The position numbers were made by a program, and so were the translations under genes. 64,000 nt of DNA, taken from positions 4,380,721 to 4,444,720 of the forward strand of contig PTFA01000050.1 in assembly GCA_003342895.1 (NCBI GenBank). Direction: 5' to 3'. Of the stretch, positions 24,260 through 58,389 are shown one piece after another. The stretch is from Casuarius casuarius. Lineage: Eukaryota; Chordata; Aves; Casuariiformes; Casuariidae. Numbering within the stretch: position 1 is the stretch's first letter; every line of letters starts with the position of its first letter. A model generated the notes under the pieces. That model saw nothing but the letters and a program-made list of their open reading frames with translations. It had not been told where the DNA came from and made no database searches.

Positions 24260-27200
24260 CTTAGTTTGAATTGTTATTGGCTTTCTTGAGTCCTCAGTGA
24301 ACTAAGAATCAAAAAAACCTTGGTTTTGGATATCTTGCACTGGATTTTATCATTCAGGCCAGTTTACCAAATTCATTGTATTTATCTCTTGGAAAATTTT
24401 TGTTTTCTTCACTCAAATTTATGAAACAACATAAAGGGGAAGATGCTTTTGGAGAATATGACCAGCAGAGAAACATATAAGGATAAATTGTGCCTTGGAC
24501 CATGCCTGCAGTTCTTACTAAAGTTGGGTTTGAGCCTGTCCCAGGAGCTGATGACCCTATACTTCCAACTTTAGTTGTTGCAGCACAGAACCTGTTGTTT
24601 GCCAGCTTGTTGACTATAGTCTCTTTCTGGCTTGGTACTTGATGATCTGCCTGCTTGCACTCAAGTAAGTGGCTGGCTCAGCTGATCCTTGTGTTATGGA
24701 AGGACTTCTGGCACTAGGCAACACAGTGATCTGACTGTTTACAGATTGCCTGGAAATTTGTGTTATTGCTTAGATGTGCAATGGAAGATGTTTCCTGTTC
24801 ATGCTTGAGAAATAAGAAGAGGGAATTCTGTGTTTCTAAAATTAATTGGACTGTTAGCAGAAGTGGTGGAAAAAAACCCACAAGCCTGAAGACCAAGTTG
24901 CCTATACTTCCTTCAAGTTTTTCCTTCCCATGAGCTGCACAGCTTTGATGTTCAGCTACATCATTCCTTTTAATCTTGGTGGTGTTGCTGTGTCTCTTCT
25001 GCCCACTTGCTGGAGTTTTGTCACTAGTTTTGTCACTCATACTTTATTTTTTCTAGCAGTCCTATGTATGGTTATCTGAAGCTCTTCAGGTACTCCTGGT
25101 TCACATCTTGACCTTCGTGTATTCAATGCTGATTGTCTTATGTTGCACAACAATTACTTTTGTTTTCATATCTTTTTGGACAATTGTCTCCCCTGTTTTG
25201 TACAGCTATTTAGTGCTTGGAGCACAGAGCTGCTGGTACAGGCCTGATGGAGACCGGGCCTTGACGCCTGCAGTTCTGGCTCCTGTTTAGCTGGGGAGTT
25301 GCTCCTCTATCCGGCAGACGATCTGGGATTCCTCTGGGGCAATCTGCATGCTGCTGCNAGCCAGCCAGCCAGCCAGAAACTGCAAGCCTTGGGTCTAAAT
25401 TTTTGGCGGACTACCTGTGGGCTGCTAAGGAGAGCTATCAGGAAGGCAAGCAGACTGAAAAAAATCACTGATAGTAGTATACAATTTTTGAGGATTAGGG
25501 CTTTTAGAAAAACATATTGAAAAACTTCTGTCTCAGCTGCTAACACTGTTTTTCCAGGCTTTGTGGGAACTCTGAGAAAGGTTTCATATACTCAAATTTG
25601 AATTTTGCACCAGTGTATAGTGGCCTTCAGTCTAAATATACTCTATTGGGTATGCTTTCAGACACTTCATATCTCCAAAACGAGAGCAGTAAACTATATA
25701 TAGTCCCTGACATTACAAAACAGGTTTGTTTTCACCTTCTCCCATGGCTGAATTGAAACAGCAGGAAGTAGCAGGTTCTTCTGCTGTTGTTTCCTGTGTT
25801 TGTGACTCTTTTACCTTTCCCCCTCTTGTTTGTCCCCTCAGTTTAGTGTTTAGGCTAGAGCATTACCTGTGTCTTCTGGTTCATCCAACTTATTTAGGCA
25901 TGCCTCTGACTTCANGTATGTATTTTCCTGAATGCTTTTTTGAGATCTGATCCCTCTCAGTGCTGTCATTGTACGCTCACTGGGATTTTATGGACCTAGG
26001 TAGAATCAGAAAGAAATACCTGTTTCTATAAATTGCTCTGTTCTGGACATTTTCTCGGTGGAGTCCTGTTCCCAGTTTCAGCTGAAGTTCCCCAGAACCC
26101 GGTGTAGGGAACTTCAGCTTCTGGGTCATAGTTAATCTCAGCATCTGCGTAGGAACTGCCACAGCCTGAACTGCATCTTCCTTGACCTCTTTTGCTATAG
26201 CAAAAATATAATTTGGTATGTTTTTGATGACTGATTGAATGACCTTCTTGTTTCTGGGTTTGGCTTATGGAGATACGTTTTAGGACCAGAAGATGTTCGC
26301 ACAAGTTATCAAATGACTGACTGGGTCATCCAGCTCCACAGGGCAGTTCTTACCATGGCCAAGGTGGAATGATGCCAAGCCGAGTAGTAGGTTGCTAGAT
26401 GTTGCTGTGGGCACTAAGCTAGTTTTGTTGTGCTCTTCACTGGATTATGGTCAATGCAGTGTTTCATAAGATCAACTCTTNGCTAGTTTCAGAAACCTTT
26501 GCAAAGTTTTCCTGTCCTTCCTTTTGTCGCTTGACAAGAGCTACTGGACTTCTGTATTTCCCTGTTCTCATGGGCTGTACGGGTAAACTCTTGCCAGGTT
26601 TCACTTGCTCTCGAGGTGCTCACCTCTTTGCAGTGTATTACTGCAGTGTTTTCTAGCATCCTCTCCAGCATTTCAAATAATCTGCTAATTTCTCACACTG
26701 AGAAGATCTTGATGTACTGTTGCTAGATGTGTGGCTGGCACTGCCCTACTGCCCCTTAGTGACTGCTACTCCTGATATCAACTAATATGAAATCTAAACA
26801 ATTTGTATCCAGCAAGCTTTACTTGCTTGCTGTCCTCTGAGTGATTTTGATTTACAGTGCCAGGACTTGGTGCTGCTTTTCTAGTCTGTTGCTGCTTTTC
26901 ATTGTATCTGGGATTATACTACAACTGGAAATGGCTGTTACAAATTGGTGAGTTGGTACAGCTCTGTGTGCATTTTTATGGTAATTTATCAAATTTGATC
27001 TGAAAACATGATCTTCCAAAGTAGGAAGGGAACAAAAGATAACAAAGCACAGTGCAATTTAGTGACTTTCCACCTTCTGAAACAATAATGTGTTTGCTGG
27101 CAAAGCAGACTTGTATGACGGCTCTGATTAAAAGCCAGTGAATTTTGAAGTCAGCAAGAATGATTGTGCTGGTTTCAGTGTGCTTTGAAGTGAACTCTGG

Positions 27201-30200
27201 ATTATGTCTGAAAAGTTGACTGACTAGAAATAACCCTTTCTTATGTAACAGATCTGCTTCCTATATATATTCAGAGGCCTATCTCATCACTTCACTGACA
27301 AGAACTTGCTTTTAGTGGTTTTATTCTTGTTGGCCTTGCTGCATAGCCAAGGCTACTCTTCTGCATTACAGTAGGATGCTTACTGATTTGCAATTACTTG
27401 TACCTGAGCAAACTGACATAGGCACAACTGCTCTTGGCAGGTGTAAAAACTGCCACAGAACTCTGCTGAGCTCCTAATAGTAGTGAGAATCAAAAGCACC
27501 TTGCAAATGAGAGGCCAAACAGTTTGCTTCTCAAATCCAAGGACAGCTTTTGTGGCTGCCCATTTGAATCAGGCAGGTTTTACTAGGGACGGACAGCATT
27601 TGGTATAAGGTCACTGAAATTCAAAGAAAGCAGAACCAGCAATGTGACTTGCATTCAGTTTCCTGAGGAGAGCTCTTTGTGGGAAGGTGTGGTGGAGTGG
27701 GGGTGTGAAGTGTTACTACTGCACTGGGGAAACATTACTGATTAGCTGCCTTCTGTTTTGAATTTTCTCTTGGTAAAATATTTCAGTAGCTGTTTAGGGA
27801 AGTGAACAAATAGTTGGAAAAGATGAAAATTAAAGATATGAGCCAGCCTCTTAATGTAGCTTCTGTGGATAGCAGACTTGGTGGTGAGTCTGAGCTCTAG
27901 GGTCAAGTGAATAAATGTGAACAGGCAACAGGTGCTCTTCTGGCCTCCTGAGAGGCTGAGTAACCTGGAGGAAGGATTTAAAGGTTCTTGTTAAGCCGTG
28001 TGGGCAAATGGTAAACAGTATTATCTAGAAATCTCATCACTTTGATGTAAATGAAATGTTATAATTGATCTGTTCAGCTATCTGCTGTCAGCTGCTTGAC
28101 AGAGATGCATTAAAAATATTACACATGATCCCTGATTCATTAACCTCTCCGTAGCTGAGCCAGTGCCTATGAGCACTGTACTCAGATTTAGTTGTTTGAA
28201 AAGAAATAAAAAGGGGGGTCATGACTAGCAAGCAAGTGTTTTGTAACTTACTGTATCAACAGTTTTTCATAATTAAGCATAAAAAGAAAAATGTGTATAT
28301 ATTGGTTGTTAAGATTTAGTTGATATGATGTTACGGTACAGTCAAACTATTGTGCACTAGGCAATATTTAAATATATCATGCCAGGGTCGCTTGGGGAAA
28401 CCGGTAGTACCTTATAGACCCTTTTACTGTGCGGGTGGATTTCAACTAACAGCTGACATGAGTGATGAGTTAAATATCAGGTTCTTAGCCTTCTAAAGTA
28501 GGTATGGACCAGTTCCTAGTACACCACCAAATATGGCAGATGGAAATCTTTTGTCTGCTCTAAGTAGGAAATCCAGCTATTGGAGCGGATAGCTTTACTC
28601 TAAGGCATGTTCTGTCCTTGGAGGTTATTGCTCTAAATTAAAGCTGATGCCTGTTTGAATACTTGCCATTTGTCATGAGAATTGGTGTCTCTTGCTGCAC
28701 CATTACTCTGTGAAGATGATTTATTATCTTTTGTGTTTCTAAGAGACATGCTGGTGGTGAGAGATTACTCATTGGTAAGGCTCCATTTTTCAAAAGTGTA
28801 GCTACCTGTTACTTCATTTGTTGGGAAAAATTAAGATACGTGTGCTAATGAGCTGTAATAACTAGATGTGAATTAAGTAAATTGACAACATAACTTAAAG
28901 TCTGCCAGCTGGTTTGGAAATATGTAAATGATATTTATTAATATTTTATGCCTGAGATGTATTTAGCAGATGTGGCCAGGTTGTTTTTAACTTATGCGCT
29001 GGCTTTTGCTTTTTGTAAGATCCTAATGTTTGCCCAATTTAATTCTTTCTTTCCTTAGAACTCTGTTACATTGCAGCCATTGCAAACTTCTCCCAAAGCC
29101 CCCAAACTCTCTGGAAAGATTTGGCTTTGCTTAGACCTTTCAAAAGGTTAATTTTTATTTACCTACATATTTTAAGCCATCTCCAGTTCTTCTGTGTTGT
29201 TGAAAGCAATGCACTAATCTAATGAGATGATCTGTGTGAGCAGCTGGTCTTAACCTCTGTGACATTTCTTGTTTGGGATATAAGCCTCGGCTGTCACTTT
29301 AGTACATGCTGTAGATAACTTTGATTTTTCCCATCACCCCATCTTTGTTCCTATGACACATCTTTTTTCCTTCCTTTGGTCAGAGCTAACAAGGAGGAAC
29401 CATAACTCAACTGTCACATCATAGATTCTTAAACCATTCTTTGTGTTGAATGTGAATTTTTCTCTTGTCTTCTGACAGCTCTTTCTTACAACTGGGAGAG
29501 TGTGCGTGGGGTTGAAGCCAAAAATGGAATAAACACTCATTTTCCCCCTTGAGAACAGAAGTGTCTTTGGCATCACCAGCTCAAGGTCACTTGCAGTTCT
29601 NGTTCTCCAGCGTTCATGTTCCTTTTCTATGCCACTCCTGAGATACTTGATAGCTTGGAAATATCTTAAAGGTATCCTGGATTTTTGTTTCAGTTCAGCT
29701 CTTAATGAAGTGGAAGCAGTTGCCTACACGCTCCAGACCACAATGNTTATTTGTCGTTACTCACAAGAAACAAGTACATACTAATGGCAGAACAGTTACC
29801 ACCGGAAAGTTTTTGTGTTACATCCAGGCTGTGATGGAGTCTTGTGGCTGACCAGTTTATTTTGTCAGTGACAGCGCAGGCTGACTGAACAGAGCTCTGC
29901 AATGCATGGAAGTCCTGCAGGACTTGCTGGTATTCGTCACTCATGTAACACTTCAAGTTTTTCGGATGTAATTTGAGGGGTATTGGAGATGAAGCAGCAT
30001 GTGTAGCAGTAGGCAAGTGCAAAATGTCATTAGAAGCAATAGTCTCTCACAAAGAAAAGGTGAATTTAATGGGCAATTCCATTTTTTTGTAATAACTGCA
30101 CTTTCTTATGGTGTTTAAGTGTGGGTATACTGTGATCTGCAATATGAAGCCAGGCAATTTAGTTTTATTAAAAAAAAAAAAAGAAAGGGTTCACACTGTC

Positions 30201-32780
30201 AATGGCACGGAATACTCTCCTTTGGCTGCTGAAGCAAGATGCAAACATTAGGCACTAAATTAATGTTCTGAATAAAAACTACCTTCTATTGTAAGCAAAA
30301 GGAATAAGTTCAATAAATATTCAAAGCAAAAGGAATAAAAGATTTCTGCCAGTATTTGAACATAGTATCATCCTGAAGACAAAACAGTCAGTCAGATCCA
30401 TTGGGTCACTTCTTATTTTTGTGCTTTTACCAGCAGTTCAAAANGGGGAGAAAGAGGAGGAGGAAGTTTAAAGAAAAAAGCTGACCTTAACTTTGTGACA
30501 GACACTTAAAACTTCTCATTATGGGTCAACTAAAGTCCTTCCCTTCTGTCCTTCATCGCACTGATGATTTTGCAGGTGCCTATGGGTGCACAGTGGGATT
30601 CAAGTAATGTTGTAAGCTGAACAGCTGCATCTGAGTAGGAGGCGCCTTTGGATTTATCTTGCCTGTTTGTACCTCAGACAACACTAACAAGGAATATTTG
30701 CTGCAGCTAGCAAGAATGCTCCATAATGGATCATCTCTCGCTGTGCTGTGTGAGTAGGTATTAGGGGGCAAAGCCTCTTCCGTACTGCTGGGATATGCAG
30801 CACGTGTGGCTGAGCCTGGAGGGGGAAGAAGAGACGCTTTGTGCCCCTTGGGTTTGTCTGACAAGTCTCCATATGTAACTAACAGGGGGGTTTCCTTCTT
30901 GTTTTACAAAATTTTTTGTTTCACACAGCATTTGCCATCAGGGTCTGTTGTCTGTGAGGAAGGTCAGAGAACCAGGATTATACAAATAATACTAATTAAT
31001 GAAGCTAATGCTTTTTGCTTAAATTTTTAAATAGCTATTANTAAGGTTCAAGATTTCAAGACTCCCATTTGCCCAGAAAGAAATATGGAAGCCACTTGTG
31101 CATCTCTGTTGGATTTGCATTGTTTCACGGCACTGCATGCCATGCCTGTAATAGCACACTGGTGGCTATGCTGGTGGCTGTGCAGGTATTCAGTGCAAGT
31201 GATCTTTTCTGGCTAGACTTCCTTATTGAAATATTTGTTGCAAGCTGTCTGACTTAAAAATGCCTTTGACTTGTTATATTTAAAATCAGTCTTTTTCTTT
31301 ATGTCCCTAAAAGGACAATGTTCATATAGTACTTTTGATTCAGTAAAAATAGTGGCTATTTTGATTATTTGTCATCAAGAATGTTTATAGACTTGAAATA
31401 ATTAATTATGTAAAGGCATTTTCCTTGAAAAAAATCTGATTCTTTAAATGTTATGGCAGGGTTGCAAAGCTTTTATTGTCAGTGTGCTTTATTTTAAAGA
31501 TACAAATGCAGTAAAACAAAGCTCTATGGTTGGTGATGGAAATAAGATTATATGAACACTAATAGTAACCTTTAATTTCTCTTCTTCCTGAACCACATAG
31601 AAATTGTAGTAAAAAATAGGACTACAGATGGTTTCATAGAATAACTTCATTAATTGCCCTAGGAATTAAGGTGATGTTAGTGGAACAAATTCTTCTAAAT
31701 CTTATTTTTCCTTCTCAAAGGGAACAGATTTCTTGCAGTATTGTTAAATCAAACAATTTGAGCATTTAAGGAGTTCTACTGACTCACTCTTCTGCTGGTC
31801 ACTTTGATTAGCATTAAAAAGCTGACTTGAATTTCTACTGAAGAAAAAATTATCACCTCATAAGCATCTAAAACTTAACATTTATTTTTAAGATGGATGG
31901 AAAGCAGGTGGCTCCAGAGTCCAGTTTGCTGCTTACAGGAAAAAAATTATTCCTATATCTTGTACAATTGAATTCCAGTTTGTTCTACAACCTTTCACTC
32001 TGGCTATTGACCTCTTAAGAATTCTTTTGTCTCCTTTCAGCTTCTTTCAGTGTAGCTAAAATGTAGTTTTCTTTACATCAGCTAAGACTGTATATAATGC
32101 TGAGAAGTGCTATGCTCTGAAACTCGTGCAACTCAGGTATTAGTTNTCTTCTGCTCCTAAATATCTCCTGATAAATCTGTATATTCACAGATCTCTGACC
32201 TGTGGGATGCTAAGTGATATAAGGAAGGGGAAAATTTCCACTATATGCTGATGGGGTATTGTGAAACTTAGGCAATATTATCCCAGGCCACTGGGATAAA
32301 ACCGGTTAGTGGCCTCTAAATATCACAAGACCACCAAGTCAGCTATAATCATTTAGTGGCCTTGGCAGACATGTCAAAGTGTGTTTTTATTATAAAGATA
32401 AATATTCTTTCCTCTCTTACAGAAGTAAGAGAACAACTTANCTTCTTGAGAGGACATGCTAATGCTGCTACTACTGACTTTCTCCTGCATGTAAGGGGAA
32501 TATTTTTATTTCTACAACTTCCTACCTTGTACAATGAGTTCACTTCAAGAACTGCATTTTTTTCCCTATGTGCTCCTTTTGAAAAAGTATGAGAGGAAGA
32601 GATCGGAGGCAAGGGGATGCTCACTATCCCAAAGCCTGTGGTTTTGATAGGATTGCCCTGTCACACCAGGAGTCCCCCTGCATTGGGATTTCCCTGCTGC
32701 TTTCTCCCCCTATTCTACATACATGCAACAGTGAAAAGGGGCGTGGGAGAACCAGGCTCCCCTACGTGCTACTGCCACCA
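24260..32780. other. Intergenic upstream of MYLK3; nothing recognised
   Basis: About 8.5 kb with no recognisable coding exon. It includes a short (AGCC)n repeat at 25359-25376 and a poly(A) run near 30170. Non-coding 5' exons of MYLK3 or lncRNA exons could lie here but cannot be identified without transcript data. Confidence 0.5.
25359..25376. repeat. (AGCC)n microsatellite
   Basis: Four and a half AGCC units, immediately after an ambiguous base at 25358. Confidence 0.85.
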
Positions 32781-32784
32781 ATGT

Positions 32785-32875
32785 CGCATTTGACGCTGGG
32801 CAAATCGCTTAATCTCTCAGTACCTCTGTTCATAGTGCTCAGAGCTGTGGTAGTGGGGGCTATGCAAGTTAAGAG
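32785..32875 (+). repeat. MIR-like SINE relic
   Basis: The segment 'tttgacgctgggcaaatcgcttaatctctcagtacctctgttcat' parallels the MIR core TGTGACCTTGGGCAAGTCACTTAACCTCTCTGAGCCTCAGTTTCC. Assigned by eye. Confidence 0.5.
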
Positions 32876-33692
32876 TGGCTATTTCTCTGTTCTCTAGTGA
32901 GTGTAACTTTTGTATTACACAGACTAATGAACTTCAGAAGTGAAGTCAGTAAATTCTTTATATAGACTTTATGATTTAATAATCTTGTTAACAGTTGGAG
33001 TAGTTCCGCTGTGCCCTCATGAATATTTTTTTTAACTCTGTTCACTTTCATAGCCTGGGAGAAAGATTTAATTTTAGAAGTTTCAGTTGACAAAGACATG
33101 CTGGTGCTAGATACGCATTTCAGATCCTTGTCATTGTACTCTATTTTGAGTTCAAGTGCCAGCCAACCTAAAGAGCACAGCCTTTGTCTATGCTGAGTGC
33201 TCTACATCTGTGCTACAAAGCTGAACTCTTCCAAGCCTTAGCACAAGGNCACCAAATTTACTTTCATAGTTTTCTATATAATGAAAAGAAATGTTCTGAT
33301 GAGTTCTTTTCTATAGCACAGAGCTGAAACTGGTTGTGAAAACAACACTTCTGCCTACAGAGGTCTGCCCGGTCTGCGTTGTTGATTGTTAAGATGCTTG
33401 CCTATCAACAGCCACTCGAGAAAGAATTTTAAATGGTTTTGTGACGTCAAGGAGGCCCAAGAAAATACAGTCTGGTGCCAAACTAACTCCATTATTGAAA
33501 GCACACAGTAGATAACACGAAAATAAGTCTTTTGTGCAGTAGCTATCTAATGACATGCTTTAGCATCTCCAATGAGTGAGGTTGTCTGGTAGAGGGGTGG
33601 CTAAAGAAGATGAGTTTTCAGAGATTTGTTCTCTAATTCATGATTAATGAGAAGCCAGCTTAATCTCTCCGACATCCTGCTGCCCGGACAGA

Positions 33693-54600
<20,908 letters not shown>

Positions 54601-55038
54601 GCTTGTATGAAGCACCTACTGCTCTTGCACATGGACATCAAACCATGAAAGAAGGACTCAGTTTTTTTCAATAATTTCTATGCCTTTTATAACATAAGGT
54701 TTTGGGTCTGTTCTGCTCAAATATTATGTGCATTAGAGTGCTTAGGTTCCAGAAATGCCTCAGGGCAGAAGCACACAAATAATTTCTAAAAGCAGAAGCT
54801 ACCTAGCTTGTTTTTACAAGTTTTTAGTTATTGGAGATAGTGATACATAAACATGGCTGTTAGTGGGACTGACTTCTTGCTGAAGGCTTTGATTCTACAG
54901 AAATTCGCTGCTATGTTTACACCAGAAAAGACCTCAACAGTTTTCTGATTTCTCACATCAAACATAAAATCTCTAAAGACTTTTTCTTTACTGCTGATGG
55001 ACTTGATCAATTTTAGAGCACTGCCACAACAGTGGCAC

Positions 55039-55044
<6 letters not shown>

Positions 55045-55082
<38 letters not shown>
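55045..55082. repeat. (TA)19 microsatellite
   Basis: 38 bases of perfect TA repeat followed by T8 and C7. The tract is able to extrude as a cruciform and probably varies in length. Confidence 0.95.
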
Positions 55083-55086
<4 letters not shown>

Positions 55087-55210
55087 TTTTCCCCCCCAAT
55101 ATCTGTTACTTAAAGCAAAAGGGATTGGATATCCTGTTTTTCTGTAATTTTTCCAAAAAGATCTCATTTTTTCCTCTAAAACATGACAAGCACAACTACT
55201 CAGAATTGAG

Positions 55211-55290
55211 TATGTATGTATATGCATACACACACAACTGAGTAGTGTGTGTATGTATGTGTGTATATATATGTGTGTGTATATATATAT
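55211..55290. repeat. TG/TA/CA microsatellite with inverted repeat
   Basis: A compound TATG, CA, TG and TA run. CATACACACAC at 55225-55235 pairs with GTGTGTGTATG at 55245-55255 around a 9-base loop, giving an 11-bp perfect stem. Confidence 0.85.
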
Positions 55291-56293
55291 AAAAAAAATT
55301 CTATTGTCTCCTTTAAAAAATAGTCACTGAATACTTTGGGAATATGAGGAATCCTGGTTTGAAAGCAACTTAAGTCAATATGTCCATTGCTGGTTTTCTT
55401 TTTTTAATAGTGAGCTGAATTAAATTGAAATCTTTTTTGGAGAAGATGACGTTTCCAGGCATTGAATTACACGTTGTTAAAACTTGTAAAGGTTTCTCAT
55501 CGACTGTGATTGCAGCACTTAAGTTTGTAAGTTTTAGTCTGAGGACTTTTTTTCCTTTTTGGCAGTTGTGATGAAGTCTATCCAAGAAGCTGACATGCTG
55601 GGATATGCAAAATAGTTTTATTGTTGTTCAGTGGCTGGGAGATGGTGTGTCGCAGGACTCTGCCTTTGGCCCAGTAAGAAGACCGGAGTCCTTTTTTTTT
55701 ATTTTATTCTCAGACACTAGACTTTTTCCTTGCAATACTAACTTATTTGTTTTTAAACAGAAATGTTTTCCTGATGTGTCAAAAGTTGGAGCCACTTACA
55801 ATCCCTCAGCTAATAGAATAACATTGTTTACTAAGCACGTGTTTTCCTTTATTCCTGTTCTAGATTCTGCAAAACTCACCATGAGCTGAATGGGCTCTTT
55901 GTGGGAAAAAAACCCAGAAACTAATAGTATTAAAACTAGCTTTTCAGCAAAGGCATTATCAAGCCACTGTCAAGCTCCCATTGACTTTATGGACTTTCAC
56001 ATCCCTTGAAGTAGAAAAAGTGGTGGTTACTAATAAAGAGGATTTTAAGAATGGCTTATGCTAGTCTAGTTATCTTTCCTACTCTAGCACTTCTCACTTT
56101 GCTTACACCTGGATTCTGGATTTCTGCAGCATTTCCAGAATTAAGTCAGAGAAGAATTAAAATCAAGTGAAATAATCTTGACAATGTGTCACCTTCCATG
56201 AAGGCCCACTATTGTTCATGTTTTCCTTTCACAGTGGTACTGCATGCTAAATACGGTTATATTCATTCGTATGTATATTTATGAATTAAGATT

Positions 56294-56299
56294 AATAAA
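56294..56299 (+). terminator. MYLK3: MYLK3 candidate poly(A) signal
   Basis: AATAAA 1.7 kb after the MYLK3 stop codon. Other AATAAA copies occur nearby (about 56032 and in the repeat at 56345), so the site in use is not determined. Confidence 0.3.
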
Positions 56300-56344
56300 T
56301 TGCATTAAAATGGAACTGGCCTATTACTCAAGCTTGGTTTTAGC

Positions 56345-56367
56345 AAAATAAATAAATAAATAAATAA
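56345..56367. repeat. (AATA)n microsatellite
   Basis: Five to six TAAA units. They also create overlapping AATAAA hexamers on the plus strand. Confidence 0.9.
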
Positions 56368-57714
56368 GGCATCTCTTATTAGGCTGTAACTACAGAATAT
56401 TAACCCATTCTCCCCCATCCTGAGGACTCCACCCCATCCTATGTCAGATTTTAAAGAGTGGACATTTTGTTACAGCTCTTTCTGAATGTGGGCTATTTAT
56501 CAAGATTTTTCTCTGCTCATCAGACGTTTGGAGTCCATTCCAAATTAAAATTATTGTTACAGTTCTGAAATGTAATGAGGAATCGGGTCTGAAATTAGCT
56601 CTTTCTAAATCAAGTTAAGTTGGCCACAGATGATTTCCTTTCTCAGGCTTCAATTTTATTGGATGGAAGAGGAGAGCAAGAAGTACAGAAAGTAAAATGG
56701 CTAATAAGCTTTGATTTTTCTACTTACTGTGTGCTGCTTTCTGTATTTTTGTAAGGGAGTAACATACACATGCTGTCTCGTATGTACGTCCTCTCCATTT
56801 TACACAGAGAGAAGGTGCACTTGGCCAACAGGAATGGTATCTTAGTCCTCAACAGAAGGAAATCCCTTTACACTCTGCAGCCACTATATAGTTCTGTAGT
56901 GCAGGGAAAGCCACCTCTGCAACCCGAGGGCATGTTTCACCATGTCCTGCACGTTGTGCTTGGGATCTACCATGGGCTACAAGGACAAATCACGTGAGCT
57001 GCTAGTCTCGGTTCTGGAACAGTGAGTACAAGACAGAGCTGGCCCTGTGTGCTGGTAGCATGGTATCACCTGTCTGTAACCCTGGTGCCACAGGTATCGC
57101 ACAGGTAAGCAAGCAGCGTGCGCAGCAATGTGAGGCGTTTGGCAAGCTATTAAAATACTGCTGAGCAGAAGCCCAGGTGGGGGTGGGGTATCAAACCTAA
57201 ATGTTCAGACACAGAGTATTTTCCTTTTGCTTCATATGGACAGTGGGGCTTTTCTGGGTGGTTTTGAAACAAGAGTTTATGGAAGATAATTTGTTTACAT
57301 GCCCCAGACAGAAAACATTACTATTAAAGAAAAATGTGCAGCAGGTTTGGATTGGTTTTATTACAGTTACCACAGCCCTGCACTGCTAAAAGTTGTGATC
57401 TTTCTTGAGAACATAGTTAACACAAGTTGTAGTTTCAGTAGGGGGGATGGAAATGCAGGACTGGAAGTTGCCTTTAAGAACCATAGGGAACTCTCCTGTA
57501 CAGGAAGTTTTTGCCCCCAACCTGCAAAAAAAAGTTCTATTGCCTGGTGTACTGGGTCTGAGATCCTTGTCCGCTGGATATTTTCCTCCTTAAAACATAG
57601 ACATTTCCCATATGTCTACTTTTATTTTGCCCTCTAAGGCTTTATATATATTAAGCAAGTAACAAAAACCTGAAGTCATAATACCAAGTTTTCCCCCAGG
57701 TATCTTTATTGTTT

Positions 57715-58101
57715 CTTGGAATATTTGCGGCCCCTTACATGTATAAGAGGCATTGGTCCCACACAGATCATAAAAACCATGTCAACTTTAGCATCTGAAC
57801 AGTACTTCTTTGGCAGTAAAAACAGTTTATCAAACTCTTTAATTAATATTTTTGCTGTTAACAAGGCACTAATTCTTTTCCTCTTTCCTTTTTTTTTTCT
57901 GACTACTTCCAGCCAGAGGCACAAAGGCAAGTAATTTATAACTTATTCACACTTAACGTTGCATTAAAATGTTACCTCCTTGCAGTGAGAGAAATTGAGC
58001 TATCCTACCACCTAATACCATAGCTGCTCAGGCACCAGCCTTGCTAGTGTTCCAAACATGCTTATTCTTGCAAAATCACCATAATTCTGGTGTCATTTAA
58101 T
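57715..58101 (-). terminator. ORC6: ORC6 candidate poly(A) signals
   Basis: On the minus strand, ATTAAA at 58096-58101 lies about 120 bases past the stop and AATAAA at 57715-57720 lies about 500 bases past it. Either could serve; sequence alone cannot decide. Confidence 0.4.
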
Positions 58102-58216
58102 AAAAACATTCTTAAATATTTTAAAAACTATCTCATAAATAAAACTAGCTGGCTNTGAGCCAACCACTGCTCCACATGCTACTGGAAGTCTTCTTAGAGT
58201 GGAAGGGGAGTTAAAA

Positions 58217-58389
58217 TTAGGAGCAAGCAGCAGTGATACTGCTAGATGGCACTTTAGAGGCAGTACTCCTATTTGTCTTTTGTGCCTTAGCAGCATTTTC
58301 CAGGATTCTCTTTTTCCACTCTTCATAGTCTTGCTTTGTTTCAGTCTTTGGCCGTTTACGTGGCATCTCATCATCATCATCTTCAGATT
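58217..58389 (-). CDS. ORC6: ORC6 coding exon 7 and stop
   Basis: Acceptor CTTCCCTCATAG, 173 bases. It encodes an acidic run (ESEDDDDE), PRKRPK, the conserved QDYEEWKKRILENA motif and a Ser/Thr-rich tail ending TAACS, with TAA at 58217-58219. Confidence 0.96.

Larger units (their letters stand above)
54601..58216. other. Tail-to-tail interval holding the MYLK3 and ORC6 3' UTRs
   Basis: 3.6 kb between the stop codons of the two convergent genes, with no recognisable coding exon. It contains the (TA)n and TG hairpin repeats, an (AATA)n repeat and candidate poly(A) signals on both strands. A 'caagctcccattgactttatgg' fragment near 55970 resembles old CR1-type repeat ends. Confidence 0.7.
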
